Assembly (NCBI GenBank): GCA_947480815.1
Contig: CANKEA010000103.1
Coordinates: 1-5,416, forward strand
Length of the DNA: 5,416 nt
Source: Caulobacterales bacterium
GTDB lineage: Bacteria > Pseudomonadota > Alphaproteobacteria > Caulobacterales > Caulobacteraceae
Reading direction: 5' to 3'
Below the pieces are notes generated by a model. It ran no database searches. It was not told the origin of the DNA and worked only from the letters and a program-made list of their open reading frames with translations. The translations under genes and the position numbers were made by a program. How positions within the stretch are numbered: the stretch's first letter is position 1; each line of letters opens with the position of its first letter. Positions 1-5,320 of the stretch are shown piece after piece.

Positions 1-86
1 ACATCGGGCGCGGAGCCACGGCGCTCCTCAAGGAAAGCGGTAAAATCACGCTCAAAACCGGCGTCATTATATAAGAAGCGGCGCAT
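1..86 (-). CDS. hisD: Histidinol dehydrogenase, N-terminal fragment (runs off the left edge)
   Basis: HisD is a cytoplasmic zinc enzyme that carries out the last two oxidations of histidine synthesis, L-histidinol to L-histidine with NAD+. Only about 28 codons are inside the window. The minus-strand reading begins MRRFLYNDAGFERDF and continues TAFLEERRGSAPDV, which matches the usual alphaproteobacterial HisD opening: a short strand, then an acidic and aromatic helix ending in a Lys/Arg-Arg-x-x-x-x-Asp-Val motif. No catalytic residue lies in this part. The frame is open upstream, and a second ATG at base 98 would add MKAP. Base 86 was chosen because it matches the family's N-terminus; neither start has a strong ribosome binding site. 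It follows the DUF2948 gene by about 50 bases on the same strand, and murA - DUF2948 - hisD is a familiar alphaproteobacterial order. That order supports the call as much as the short sequence does. Confidence 0.72.
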   Translation of the reverse strand, partial: MRRFLYNDAGFERDFTAFLEERRGSAPD

Positions 87-136
87 AGGCGCTTTCATCC
101 AGATTTCGCGAACAAACTCAAGGGCGTTGGTTCTAT

Positions 137-583
137 TTAGCCCTCGGTGTGGCTGGGGCGCTGCGCCGCGGGCCACGGCGTTGAGACGTCGGCCATGACC
201 ACGTCGATACATTCCACGGTCAGTTTCAGGTCTCCACCGCCGGCGAAGGTGAGCAGAATAGACCCGCCGGGTGCCTCGCCAGGCTCGAAAGTGATCGACA
301 GCAACGCAACCACGGCCTTCTTGGCACCCTGGCGCAGCCGGCGTTCCTGGACGGCCAAGACGCTACCGAACTGCAGACCGCAGCGGACACGCTGGCCAGA
401 GCCCTGCGAGGGATGCGCGCCGGCCTCCCAGCGATAGCGGTTCAGCGCCACGGTCAGGCGACGGGCACCGGGTTCGTAGGTGATATCGCCGATCTTGCCG
501 ATGGCGTCCTGCAAGGCGGTGGAAATTACGGAGAGGTCGTCAGCGCCCTGCGCCAGAAGTCGAAGGGGTTCCGGCTGCACCAC
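137..583 (-). CDS. DUF2948 family protein, function unknown
   Basis: This is a 148-residue cytoplasmic protein with no signal peptide or membrane segment. It resembles the DUF2948 family, which is largely alphaproteobacterial and has no established function. Recognisable family blocks are LRLLAQGADDLSVISTALQDA (residues 7-27, cut here for length in description only), an ALNRYRWE block at 46-53, RVRCGLQFGSVLAVQ at 65-79, and a C-terminal block at 91-139 with the pattern LLSITFEPGEAPGG and then an ECIDVVMADVSTPWPA ending. The start is GTG at 583, only 3 bases after the murA stop codon. A second GTG at 580 is an alternative. The purine-rich end of murA (GGCGAAGAG) can act as ribosome binding site, so translation is probably coupled to murA. 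The position between murA and hisD is typical for the family but says little about its job. Confidence 0.85.
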   Translation of the reverse strand: MVQPEPLRLLAQGADDLSVISTALQDAIGKIGDITYEPGARRLTVALNRYRWEAGAHPSQGSGQRVRCGLQFGSVLAVQERRLRQGAKKAVVALLSITFEPGEAPGGSILLTFAGGGDLKLTVECIDVVMADVSTPWPAAQRPSHTEG

Positions 584-586
584 GAG

Positions 587-1873
587 TTATAGCTCTTCGC
601 CGCCGTGCTTGATACGTCGCACGTCCGCGCCGCAAGCGCCAAGTTTCTGCTCCAACCGTTCGAACCCTCGGTCGAGGTGATAAACGCGGTGCACCTTTGT
701 TTCGCCCCGCGCCGCTAAGGCGGCGATCACAAGGCTGACAGACGCACGCAGGTCGGTGGCCATGACCTCGGCACCGTCGAGCCGTTCGACCCCATTCACT
801 CGCGCCTCGCCGCCGGAGACAGTGATATCAGCCCCCAAACGTGCCAATTCCGGCACGTGCATAAAGCGGTTCTCGAAGATGGTTTCTCGGATCACGCTCT
901 CGCCCTGGGCCATCGTCATCAGGGCCATAAACGGCGATTGCAGGTCCGTGGCCAACCCCGGGTATGGCTCCGTGGTAATGTCTGTCGCCCGCAGGCGTTC
1001 GGTGCCACGGCGAACGCGGACCGAATCCGCAGTCTCGTCGATCTGGCAACCGGCTGCCCGCATATGGTCCAGCAAGGCGCGGATATGTTCGGGACGCACT
1101 GCGGTGAGGCGAACATCGCCGCCGGCCATGGCTGCGGCGCAGGCGAAGGCACCGGCCTCGATCCGGTCGGGCACCACAGCCCAGTCGGCACCGTGAAGGC
1201 GCATCACGCCGGTGATGGTGATGGTATCGGTCCCGGCCCCTTCGACCTTTGCACCCATAGCATTGAGACATTGGGCGAGATCAACGATCTCAGGCTCACG
1301 CGCGGCCTTGGTCAGCACGGTTACGCCGTCGGCCAGGACAGCGGCAAGCATGGAATGCTCGGTGGCGCCCACGGAGACGAACGGGAAGTCGATCTGGGCA
1401 CCCTTCAAGCCGCGCGGGGCCTGGGCATAAACATAGCCTTCATGCAATTCGATGCGGGCGCCCAAGGCCTCCAGCGCCTTGAGGTGCAGATCGACCGGCC
1501 GCGCGCCGATGGCGCAGCCGCCCGGCAAGCTGACCTTGGCCTGGCCAGTGCGCGCGATAAGCGGGCCAAGCACATTGAACGAGGCCCGCATCTGACGGAC
1601 CAGGTTGTAGGGGGCGATGGAGCCAATGATCTCTGGCGTATGCAGCACCGTCTGCGGCCCGTCCGGGCCATCGCTCTCGATCACGCTGACACCCAGGCGT
1701 AACAATAGCTTGCCCAGGAAATGGGTGTCGGCGAGTCGTGGCATATTGGTCAGACGCAGCGGCTCGTCCGTCAGCAAGCTGGCGGCCATTAGCTTGATGG
1801 CCGAGTTTTTGGCACCGCTGATGGGGATTTCCCCCTCGAGCCGGGCGCCGCCGATGATGGCAATGCTATCCAT
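587..1873 (-). CDS. murA: UDP-N-acetylglucosamine 1-carboxyvinyltransferase (MurA)
   Basis: MurA catalyses the first committed step of peptidoglycan synthesis in the cytoplasm, moving enolpyruvate from phosphoenolpyruvate to UDP-N-acetylglucosamine. The 428-residue product has normal length and the EPSP-synthase-like two-domain fold pattern. Visible active-site elements are SGAKN with Lys22 and Asn23, the RQMRAS segment at 93-98, and the fosfomycin-target cysteine Cys120 in [15 protein letters not shown]. Also present are the general base Asp310 in ATDLQSPF, Asp374 in ATDLRAS, and Arg397 with Arg402 in [13 protein letters not shown]. Because cysteine rather than aspartate is at 120, the enzyme should be the fosfomycin-sensitive form; that is an inference from the family. 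The ATG at 1873 has GAGGGAC about 6 bases upstream. It lies 51 bases after a 49-codon basic gene and 3 bases before the DUF2948 gene, so it is probably in an operon with both and with hisD. Confidence 0.97.
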   Translation of the reverse strand: MDSIAIIGGARLEGEIPISGAKNSAIKLMAASLLTDEPLRLTNMPRLADTHFLGKLLLRLGVSVIESDGPDGPQTVLHTPEIIGSIAPYNLVRQMRASFNVLGPLIARTGQAKVSLPGGCAIGARPVDLHLKALEALGARIELHEGYVYAQAPRGLKGAQIDFPFVSVGATEHSMLAAVLADGVTVLTKAAREPEIVDLAQCLNAMGAKVEGAGTDTITITGVMRLHGADWAVVPDRIEAGAFACAAAMAGGDVRLTAVRPEHIRALLDHMRAAGCQIDETADSVRVRRGTERLRATDITTEPYPGLATDLQSPFMALMTMAQGESVIRETIFENRFMHVPELARLGADITVSGGEARVNGVERLDGAEVMATDLRASVSLVIAALAARGETKVHRVYHLDRGFERLEQKLGACGADVRRIKHGGEEL

Positions 1874-1924
1874 AAGGTCCCTCGTCCACCCCAGGCTTAG
1901 CCGACACAGAGCAAGCGGGGAAGG

Positions 1925-2074
1925 CTAGGCTTCAGGGTCTGGCTTGGACACAGCGGCCGGCTGCTTACGGCGGCGCAGATTGTCACGCAGCGCTTTGGCT
2001 AGGCGCGCCTCACGCTCAGCCTTCTGGGCGGCCGTTCTAGCAGCTTGGACTGCTGACTTTTCGGGATCGGTCAT
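1925..2074 (-). CDS. Small basic, helix-forming conserved protein upstream of murA (49 residues)
   Basis: This is a short gene. ATG at 2074 is preceded by GAGG five bases upstream, and a TAG stop ends at 1925. The product starts MTDPEKSAVQAARTAAQ and continues with an Ala/Arg/Lys-rich stretch, KAEREARLAKALRDNLRRRK, at about residues 18-37. It ends in a Pro-rich tail. The middle should form one long amphipathic, strongly basic helix; there is no signal peptide or membrane segment. Short alphaproteobacterial proteins with an EARLAxALRxNLRRRK motif are common near murA, which makes this a likely real gene rather than chance. That memory of the motif has not been checked against a database. No function is known to me; the charge would suit RNA or another acidic partner, but this is speculation. 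It lies 46 bases after tRNA-Thr and 51 bases before murA on the same strand. Confidence 0.78.
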   Translation of the reverse strand: MTDPEKSAVQAARTAAQKAEREARLAKALRDNLRRRKQPAAVSKPDPEA

Positions 2075-2090
2075 TTGGCCTCGGGTCCAG

Positions 2091-2115
2091 CCCGGCCCCT
2101 TTTTGAGGGGCCGGG
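2091..2115 (-). terminator. Strong GC hairpin after tRNA-Thr, without a U tract
   Basis: A perfect 9-bp inverted repeat, CCCGGCCCC and GGGGCCGGG, encloses a 7-base loop. On the transcribed minus strand the loop reads TCAAAAA. The hairpin begins 5 bases after the tRNA-Thr CCA end and ends 16 bases before the small basic gene's start. No run of T follows it on the minus strand, so it is not a textbook intrinsic terminator. It may instead mark the 3' processing site of the tRNA, protect the 5' end of the downstream mRNA, or terminate only partially. Sequence alone does not decide among these. Confidence 0.45.
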
Positions 2116-2120
2116 AGACC

Positions 2121-2195
2121 TGGTGCCGCCGGGCAGGATTGAACTGCCGACCTCAGCATTACCAATGATGCGCTCTACCACTGAGCTACGGCGGC
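2121..2195 (-). tRNA. tRNA-Thr (anticodon GGT)
   Basis: The cloverleaf folds on the minus strand: a perfect 7-bp acceptor (GCCGCCG with CGGCGGC), a D arm GCTC/GAGC, an anticodon loop TTGGTAA, and a T arm GGCAG/CTGCC with loop TTCAATC. The 3' end ACCA is encoded. Anticodon GGU reads the ACC and ACU threonine codons. The anticodon stem CATCA/TGCTG carries a U-C mismatch at positions 29 and 41, which is unusual but does not affect identity. A promoter-like element lies just upstream, and the small basic gene and murA follow on the same strand. Confidence 0.95.
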
Positions 2196-2213
2196 GTGCA
2201 GGTGAGGGCCGGG

Positions 2214-2242
2214 GCTATAGCGAACCCATCCCCCCAGGTGAA
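2214..2242 (-). promoter_or_regulatory. Probable sigma-70 promoter for tRNA-Thr
   Basis: On the minus strand TTCACC (2242-2237) and TATAGC (2219-2214) are separated by exactly 17 bases, each matching four of six consensus positions. A start about 7 bases after the -10 would give a leader of roughly a dozen bases before the tRNA 5' end at 2195, which is normal for a single tRNA gene. The spacer is rich in G. No second promoter is visible between the tRNA and the murA group, so this one may also feed those genes. Confidence 0.5.
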
Positions 2243-2341
2243 GCCCTAATCGGGATGTTCACAACATTCAGACGCCTGCGACGTCGGCGCTAACGCGCAG
2301 GGATCGCAAATCAGCCGCAATGTGGGGTAAGGCGAACACCC

Positions 2342-2364
2342 ACCCCCAGCGCTAGCCCGGGGGT
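2342..2364 (-). terminator. Possible 3' hairpin of the carbonic anhydrase transcript
   Basis: An inverted repeat ACCCCC (2342-2347) and GGGGGT (2359-2364) with an 11-base loop starts 10 bases past the carbonic anhydrase stop codon. The loop contains the small palindromes AGCGCT and GCTAGC. There is no T run after it on the minus strand, so it would act at best as a weak or Rho-assisted terminator or as a 3' end stabiliser. The rest of the gap down to the tRNA promoter shows nothing else I can name. Confidence 0.35.
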
Positions 2365-2374
2365 AACGGCGTCA

Positions 2375-2989
2375 TTAGACCAGCCGCTCGGCCTCATCGA
2401 GGCTGCCCACCGTGACATCGAGGTCGTTTATCAAGCCTGTGTGCAGCGAATAGACCCAGCCGTGGACGCTCAGAGTCTGACCACGGGCCCAGGCATCCTG
2501 CACAAAGACGTCTGAGGCCACGTTGCGCACCTGGCGGATCACATTGAGCTCGCAAAGCCGATTGTGCCGCTCGTGCCCGGTGGAGATCGATTCTAGCTCC
2601 TGGCGGTGGTCGTGGTTTACCTCCCGAATCGGGTGCAACCAGTGATCGACCAGACCACGGCGCTTGCCATCGACGGCGGCCTTAACACCGCCGCAGCCGT
2701 AATGGCCGACAACCAGGATATGTTCGACCTTCAGGACGTCGACGGCGAACTGAAGCACGCTGAGGTAGTTTGCATCCTGCGGCGGGGCCAGGTTGGCGAC
2801 GTTGCGGTGCACGAACAGCTCGCCCGGATCAAGATCGACGATCTCATTGGCCGGGACGCGGCTGTCCGAACAGCCGATCCACAGGTACTTGGGGGCCTGT
2901 TGAGACTCCAAGCGTTGGAAGAAGCCTGCGTCGGCCGCAATCTTCCGCTTCGCCCAGGCGCGGTTATTCGCTTTCAGGTCTTCGAGCAT
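2375..2989 (-). CDS. can: Beta-class carbonic anhydrase (E. coli Can type)
   Basis: This cytoplasmic zinc enzyme interconverts CO2 and bicarbonate, supplying bicarbonate to carboxylases such as those of fatty acid, pyrimidine and purine synthesis. The 204-residue product aligns by eye along most of E. coli Can (220 residues). Zinc ligands are Cys40, His96 and Cys99, in GCSDSR and GHYGCGG, with the Asp42-Arg44 dyad that controls the fourth ligand. Trp37, Arg62 and Tyr180 correspond to the residues forming the non-catalytic bicarbonate pocket of allosteric type II enzymes, so pH and bicarbonate regulation is inferred. Other conserved blocks are FVHRNVANL, LCELNV and VHGWVYSLHTGLINDLDV. The C-terminus is somewhat shorter than in E. 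coli. The ATG at 2989 gives the canonical N-terminus but has no good ribosome binding site; instead a 12-bp palindrome sits just upstream. It is separated from the HhH gene by 102 bases and probably has its own promoter there. Confidence 0.96.
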   Translation of the reverse strand: MLEDLKANNRAWAKRKIAADAGFFQRLESQQAPKYLWIGCSDSRVPANEIVDLDPGELFVHRNVANLAPPQDANYLSVLQFAVDVLKVEHILVVGHYGCGGVKAAVDGKRRGLVDHWLHPIREVNHDHRQELESISTGHERHNRLCELNVIRQVRNVASDVFVQDAWARGQTLSVHGWVYSLHTGLINDLDVTVGSLDEAERLV

Positions 2990-2994
2990 AACGC

Positions 2995-3006
2995 GGGCTT
3001 AAGCCC
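2995..3006. promoter_or_regulatory. 12-bp perfect palindrome directly upstream of the carbonic anhydrase start
   Basis: GGGCTTAAGCCC is fully self-complementary and ends 5 bases before the ATG at 2989, where a ribosome binding site would be expected. As DNA it could be a repressor site; as RNA it would form a short stem overlapping the ribosome landing zone. No regulator family is recognised, so the role is only a suggestion. Confidence 0.35.
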
Positions 3007-3044
3007 AGCCGTCTTGCGGCGCAAGGCAGCTTGAGGCGTGTATT

Positions 3045-3073
3045 GGACCGCCATTCGGTCCGAAAACCGGACC
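3045..3073. repeat. Overlapping inverted repeats able to form two alternative hairpins
   Basis: GGACCG (3045-3050), CGGTCC (3056-3061), GGTCCG (3057-3062) and CGGACC (3068-3073) share one middle arm. The middle arm can pair with either the left or the right copy, giving two mutually exclusive 6-bp stems with 5-base loops. The element lies 18 bases after the stop of the HhH gene and upstream of carbonic anhydrase. It may be the 3' end structure of the former or a leader element of the latter. No T run follows on the minus strand. Confidence 0.5.
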
Positions 3074-3091
3074 CCACTGTTCAGGGCGTGT

Positions 3092-3502
3092 CTATACAGC
3101 AGTTTCGATAAGACGACGTGCCTGCGTTACCCAGGCATTCCGCACCGCGCGGCCCTTCAGTGACAGAGCCTGATCGACCTCCACTAGGTCGTCATCGGTC
3201 CATGCCGCGATTTGAGCGAAGCGGGTGACGCCACGCTGCGACAGGGCGGCCGCCAATTTCGGACCGATGCCAACAAGGCGGGTCAGGTCGTCAACAACGG
3301 CGAGGTCTAACGGTGCCGCAGGGGTTATGCCGGCCAGCTTGGCTTCGAGATTGATTGGCCGGGCCCAGCGGCTCGTCCAGAAGAAGGCGGCACCGGTCGC
3401 GGCCGCGCCGGCAAAGGCCAGCCAAAGCGGTGAGGCAAAACCGACCGGCAGGCTGAACGATTGTTCGACGTCTACAGCGGGACTTGTTTCGGCCTGGGCC
3501 AT
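3092..3502 (-). CDS. Membrane-anchored helix-hairpin-helix protein, function unknown
   Basis: A 136-residue protein. The N-terminal 20 residues are polar and acidic, then residues about 22-43 form one hydrophobic, Ala-rich segment that looks like a single membrane span, ending in a basic TSRWARP. After a linker, residues 71-131 form a helix-hairpin-helix domain: DDLTRLVGIGPKLAAAL is the classic GIGP hairpin, followed by GVTRFAQIAAWTDDDL and a Trp-containing last helix (NAWVTQARRL). Such domains usually bind nucleic acid non-specifically but in alphaproteobacteria are also found as C-terminal add-ons to unrelated proteins, so a function cannot be assigned. The reading frame extends to an ATG at 3538, but the start at 3502 is preferred because AGGAAGG lies 7 bases upstream. 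With a basic segment after the span the C-terminal domain is probably cytoplasmic. It stands 92 bases after rlmJ, with palindromes in the gap. Confidence 0.82.
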   Translation of the reverse strand: MAQAETSPAVDVEQSFSLPVGFASPLWLAFAGAAATGAAFFWTSRWARPINLEAKLAGITPAAPLDLAVVDDLTRLVGIGPKLAAALSQRGVTRFAQIAAWTDDDLVEVDQALSLKGRAVRNAWVTQARRLIETAV

Positions 3503-3509
3503 GGTTGCA

Positions 3510-3516
3510 CCTTCCT
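3510..3516 (-). promoter_or_regulatory. Ribosome binding site that fixes the HhH gene start
   Basis: AGGAAGG on the minus strand lies 7 bases before the ATG at 3502, close to the ideal Shine-Dalgarno sequence and spacing. It falls inside the reading frame extended to the ATG at 3538, and so argues that translation begins at 3502 and that the longer form is not used. Confidence 0.7.
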
Positions 3517-3574
3517 GAAGCTTATCCGGCGTGGGCACCGGATTTGTGCGGCGCAGCGCAACACAGTTCTCGTG

Positions 3575-3588
3575 TTCGCAATTGCGAA
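3575..3588. promoter_or_regulatory. 14-bp perfect palindrome between rlmJ and the HhH gene
   Basis: TTCGCAATTGCGAA is fully self-complementary and abuts a second, AT-rich 10-bp palindrome (AAATTAATTT, 3587-3596) that overlaps the rlmJ stop codon. It lies 73-86 bases upstream of the HhH start, a sensible distance for an operator. It is not followed by a T run on the minus strand, so it is not an intrinsic terminator of rlmJ. I do not recognise the binding protein. Confidence 0.4.
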
Positions 3589-3594
3589 ATTAAT

Positions 3595-4425
3595 TTAGCC
3601 CGCAGGTCGCCAGACCCTGCCCAATCCATCAGCATTCCCCAGTTTACGGGCTACCCATTGCACCACCTCGGTCAGGGTATGGTCGAGCCCTGCTGGCGCG
3701 CCAACGAGCAGCATGGCGCAGCCGTTCATTTTCAACGGATCGATCAGGCGCCGTAGTCGGGCCTCAGCCACCAGCATATCGCTAACCCCGGCATCCTCCA
3801 GCCGCCGCAACAGGGCATCGAAGGTCTCCAGATCCTTCAGTGGGACCCAAACGGCGATCGTGGCCCGCGGCTGACGCGACAGGATCGCGGCGACGGCCTC
3901 TGAGATACGACCATAGTCGTCCGACGCCTCGAACGGCGGATCGATCAGCACAAGCGCGCGACGTTTGGGCTCCAGCGCGCCTGGCGCAGCGGCATAACCG
4001 TCTGCTTGCCGCGCCGTGGCAAAGTCATAGGGCTTGAGCGCCTGTTGCAGGGTGGCGTGGTCATCCGACCGCAGCTCACAGGCTAGATAATGGTCAGTGG
4101 GCCGCAGGGCACCGGCGATGAGCGAGGGTGACCCCGGGTAAAACCGCACCGGACCACCGCCGTTCAGCGCGATCACGGCTTGCTTGAGCGCCGAGAACGC
4201 TGCGGGAGCCTGCGCATCTTCCATCAACCGCAAAATCCCCGCCTGGGCCTCGCCCGACTTGGCCGCCGCTTCACCTTGAAGGTCATAGGCTCCGGCCCCA
4301 GCGTGGGTGTCGACCGCGACCAAGGGATCCAGCGACAGGGTCAGCCGCTCGATCAGCAACAGCAGGATGGCGTGCTTAACCAGATCGGCGAAATTGCCGG
4401 CGTGGAACGCGTGGCGATAGTTCAT
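3595..4425 (-). CDS. rlmJ: 23S rRNA (adenine(2030)-N6)-methyltransferase RlmJ
   Basis: RlmJ is a cytoplasmic S-adenosylmethionine-dependent enzyme that methylates N6 of adenine 2030 (E. coli numbering) in 23S rRNA. The 276-residue product is close to the E. coli length of 280. It opens with the family signature MNYRHAFHAGNFADLVKH. Residues 39-45, DTHAGAG, form the SAM-binding loop; YPGSP is at 96-100; an acidic residue follows the next strand in CELRSDDH; and the catalytic N6-adenine motif is DPPF at 162-165 (DPPY in E. coli). Trp193 lies in the AVWVPLKD block that follows. The frame is open to 4470, but ATG 4425 is chosen because it gives the signature N-terminus and has GGGAG 7 bases upstream. 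It lies downstream of the rRNA operon on the same strand but is separated from it by a terminator and a pseudogene, so co-transcription is not expected. Confidence 0.95.
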   Translation of the reverse strand: MNYRHAFHAGNFADLVKHAILLLLIERLTLSLDPLVAVDTHAGAGAYDLQGEAAAKSGEAQAGILRLMEDAQAPAAFSALKQAVIALNGGGPVRFYPGSPSLIAGALRPTDHYLACELRSDDHATLQQALKPYDFATARQADGYAAAPGALEPKRRALVLIDPPFEASDDYGRISEAVAAILSRQPRATIAVWVPLKDLETFDALLRRLEDAGVSDMLVAEARLRRLIDPLKMNGCAMLLVGAPAGLDHTLTEVVQWVARKLGNADGLGRVWRPAG

Positions 4426-4578
4426 GTCTGCTCCCGACCGAGCCCTAGGACCCACCGCGCCTGACGTCAAATGGCTGAGTTTGGCACCCGATAAGGGTAG
4501 GCGATAAGGCTTGATTTCTCCACCGTTGGGATGAAATGAACACCAGTGCGCTTCATTCGCCCATGCGGCCGGTATGCC
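4426..4578. other. Intergenic region upstream of rlmJ
   Basis: No gene is supported here. On the minus strand a TTGACG (4470-4465) lies 17 bases from TAGGGC (4447-4442); the -35 is good and the -10 poor, and the implied start is too near the rlmJ ribosome binding site, so I do not call it a promoter. The 8-bp palindrome TGACGTCA (4462-4469) overlaps it. CGATAAGG occurs twice in direct orientation at 4489-4496 and 4502-4509, with a 13-base period. The part next to the transporter remnant shows no continuation of the transporter in the forward-shifted frame I checked. Confidence 0.5.
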
Positions 4579-4914
4579 TCAGCGCCGCAGCGGCATGCGT
4601 TGGGCGGAGAGCAGTCCGCGTGCGCCAAGCGACAGCCGCAGCGAGCCCATAGCGGAAAGACCGGTATCAGCGCCGACCACTCCGGCACATGCCAAAAGCA
4701 ACACGCCTAACCCCGAACCAATGACAATGGCCAGGAGCCCCATCGGCAGGCTGAGCCCGGCTACGAGGAAGGCGCCGGCCTGGAGCACCAGTAGACTGAT
4801 ACCCAGGCTGAACCACAGCGACAGGGCATCGAGCGCGCCCAACAGTCCCCGCGCTGGTGGCACGGGCGTCAGGGGATCCTAGGCATCGGTTGGAGGCGCG
4901 GTTGGGTCAGCCAT
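4579..4914 (-). pseudogene. Decayed NCS1-family transporter fragment resembling CytX (hydroxymethylpyrimidine/cytosine permease)
   Basis: CytX-type NCS1 permeases are inner-membrane proteins of about 400 residues thought to import the thiamine precursor hydroxymethylpyrimidine. Here only the N-terminal part remains. Reading from ATG 4914 gives MADPTAPPTDA, then an in-frame TAG at 4881-4879, then DPLTPVPPARGLLGALDALS in the same frame, followed by two hydrophobic spans (roughly LWFSLGISLLVLQAGAFLV and LLAIVIGSGLGVLLLA) and the family-like GVVGADTG and SLRLSLGARG. Similarity stops near base 4615 and a TGA ends the frame at 4579. Translation could restart at GTG 4863, giving 94 residues, but two spans alone cannot make a transporter. 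No TPP riboswitch or promoter is visible upstream; the rRNA operon terminator lies 33 bases away. Family assignment is by memory of the N-terminal pattern and could be a related NCS1 branch. Confidence 0.7.
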
Positions 4915-4946
4915 GATCGCGGTCAAGTAGATCCAAACGACACAAG

Positions 4947-4970
4947 AAAAAACCTCCCGTAAGGGAGGCT
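4947..4970 (-). terminator. Intrinsic terminator of the rRNA operon
   Basis: On the minus strand CCTCCC, a four-base loop TTAC, and GGGAGG are followed at once by TTTTTTCTTG. Adding the flanking G-T and A-T pairs gives a stem of about 8 bp. It starts 24 bases after the tRNA-fMet 3' end and is the expected end of the 16S-23S-5S-tRNA-fMet transcript. Confidence 0.92.
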
Positions 4971-4993
4971 GTTTACGTCTCGTATCAGAGCTT

Positions 4994-5070
<77 letters not shown>

Positions 5071-5131
5071 TCAAAGCGGAGATCATCATAAGGGAAGGGT
5101 CATTCGACATCCTATGCATCCGTTCGATAAA

Positions 5132-5245
5132 CCTGGCGGCGACCTACTCTCCCGCGCCTTGAGACGAAGTACCATCGGCCCAGGGGGACTTAACGACCGA
5201 GTTCGGAATGGGATCGGGTGGGGAACCCCCGGCAAAACCACCAGG
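5132..5245 (-). rRNA. rrf: 5S ribosomal RNA
   Basis: The minus strand opens CCTGGTGGTTTTGCCGGGGG, contains the conserved CCCGATCCCATTCCGAACTCGG block (the loop B/C region, 22 bases, here described by its ends CCCGATCC and AACTCGG), and closes with GGGAGAGTAGGTCGCCGCCAGG. The ends CCTGG and CCAGG pair as helix I. The exact ends may differ by one or two bases. It sits between 23S rRNA and tRNA-fMet. Confidence 0.93.
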
Positions 5246-5320
5246 TTAATGGAGCGGATACATAAGATAAAATGACATCATTGCTGAGTGATACAAAGCA
5301 CTCATGAGTTCAACTGAAGA

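Noticed and set aside
857..1702. Long plus-strand open frame (281 codons) opposite murA
   Set aside because: It is antisense to a full-length, motif-complete MurA and has no recognisable protein pattern; high GC produces such shadow frames.
2606..3034. Plus-strand open frame of 142 codons opposite carbonic anhydrase
   Set aside because: It overlaps antisense to a gene with all catalytic residues, and its translation resembles no known family.
4442..4470. TTGACG - 17 bases - TAGGGC as a promoter for rlmJ
   Set aside because: The -10 element is poor and the implied transcript start would cut into the ribosome binding site.
4579..4660. Simple frameshift as the cause of the transporter truncation
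   Set aside because: One shifted frame through the end of the fragment was read and gives Arg/Ala/Thr-rich sequence with no membrane span, so a deletion or replacement fits better; the other frame also lacks transporter-like spans.
4467..4688. Minus-strand frame of 73 codons near the transporter remnant
   Set aside because: Its translation is Cys/Arg-rich, lacks hydrophobic spans and overlaps the remnant in another frame; it does not continue the transporter.
4915..4993. TPP riboswitch ahead of the CytX-like remnant
   Set aside because: The only structure in this interval is the rRNA operon terminator; no THI-box motif is seen.
5246..5320. Small dyad in the 23S-5S spacer as a regulatory element
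   Set aside because: A 6-bp stem in an rRNA spacer is readily explained by rRNA processing or chance.
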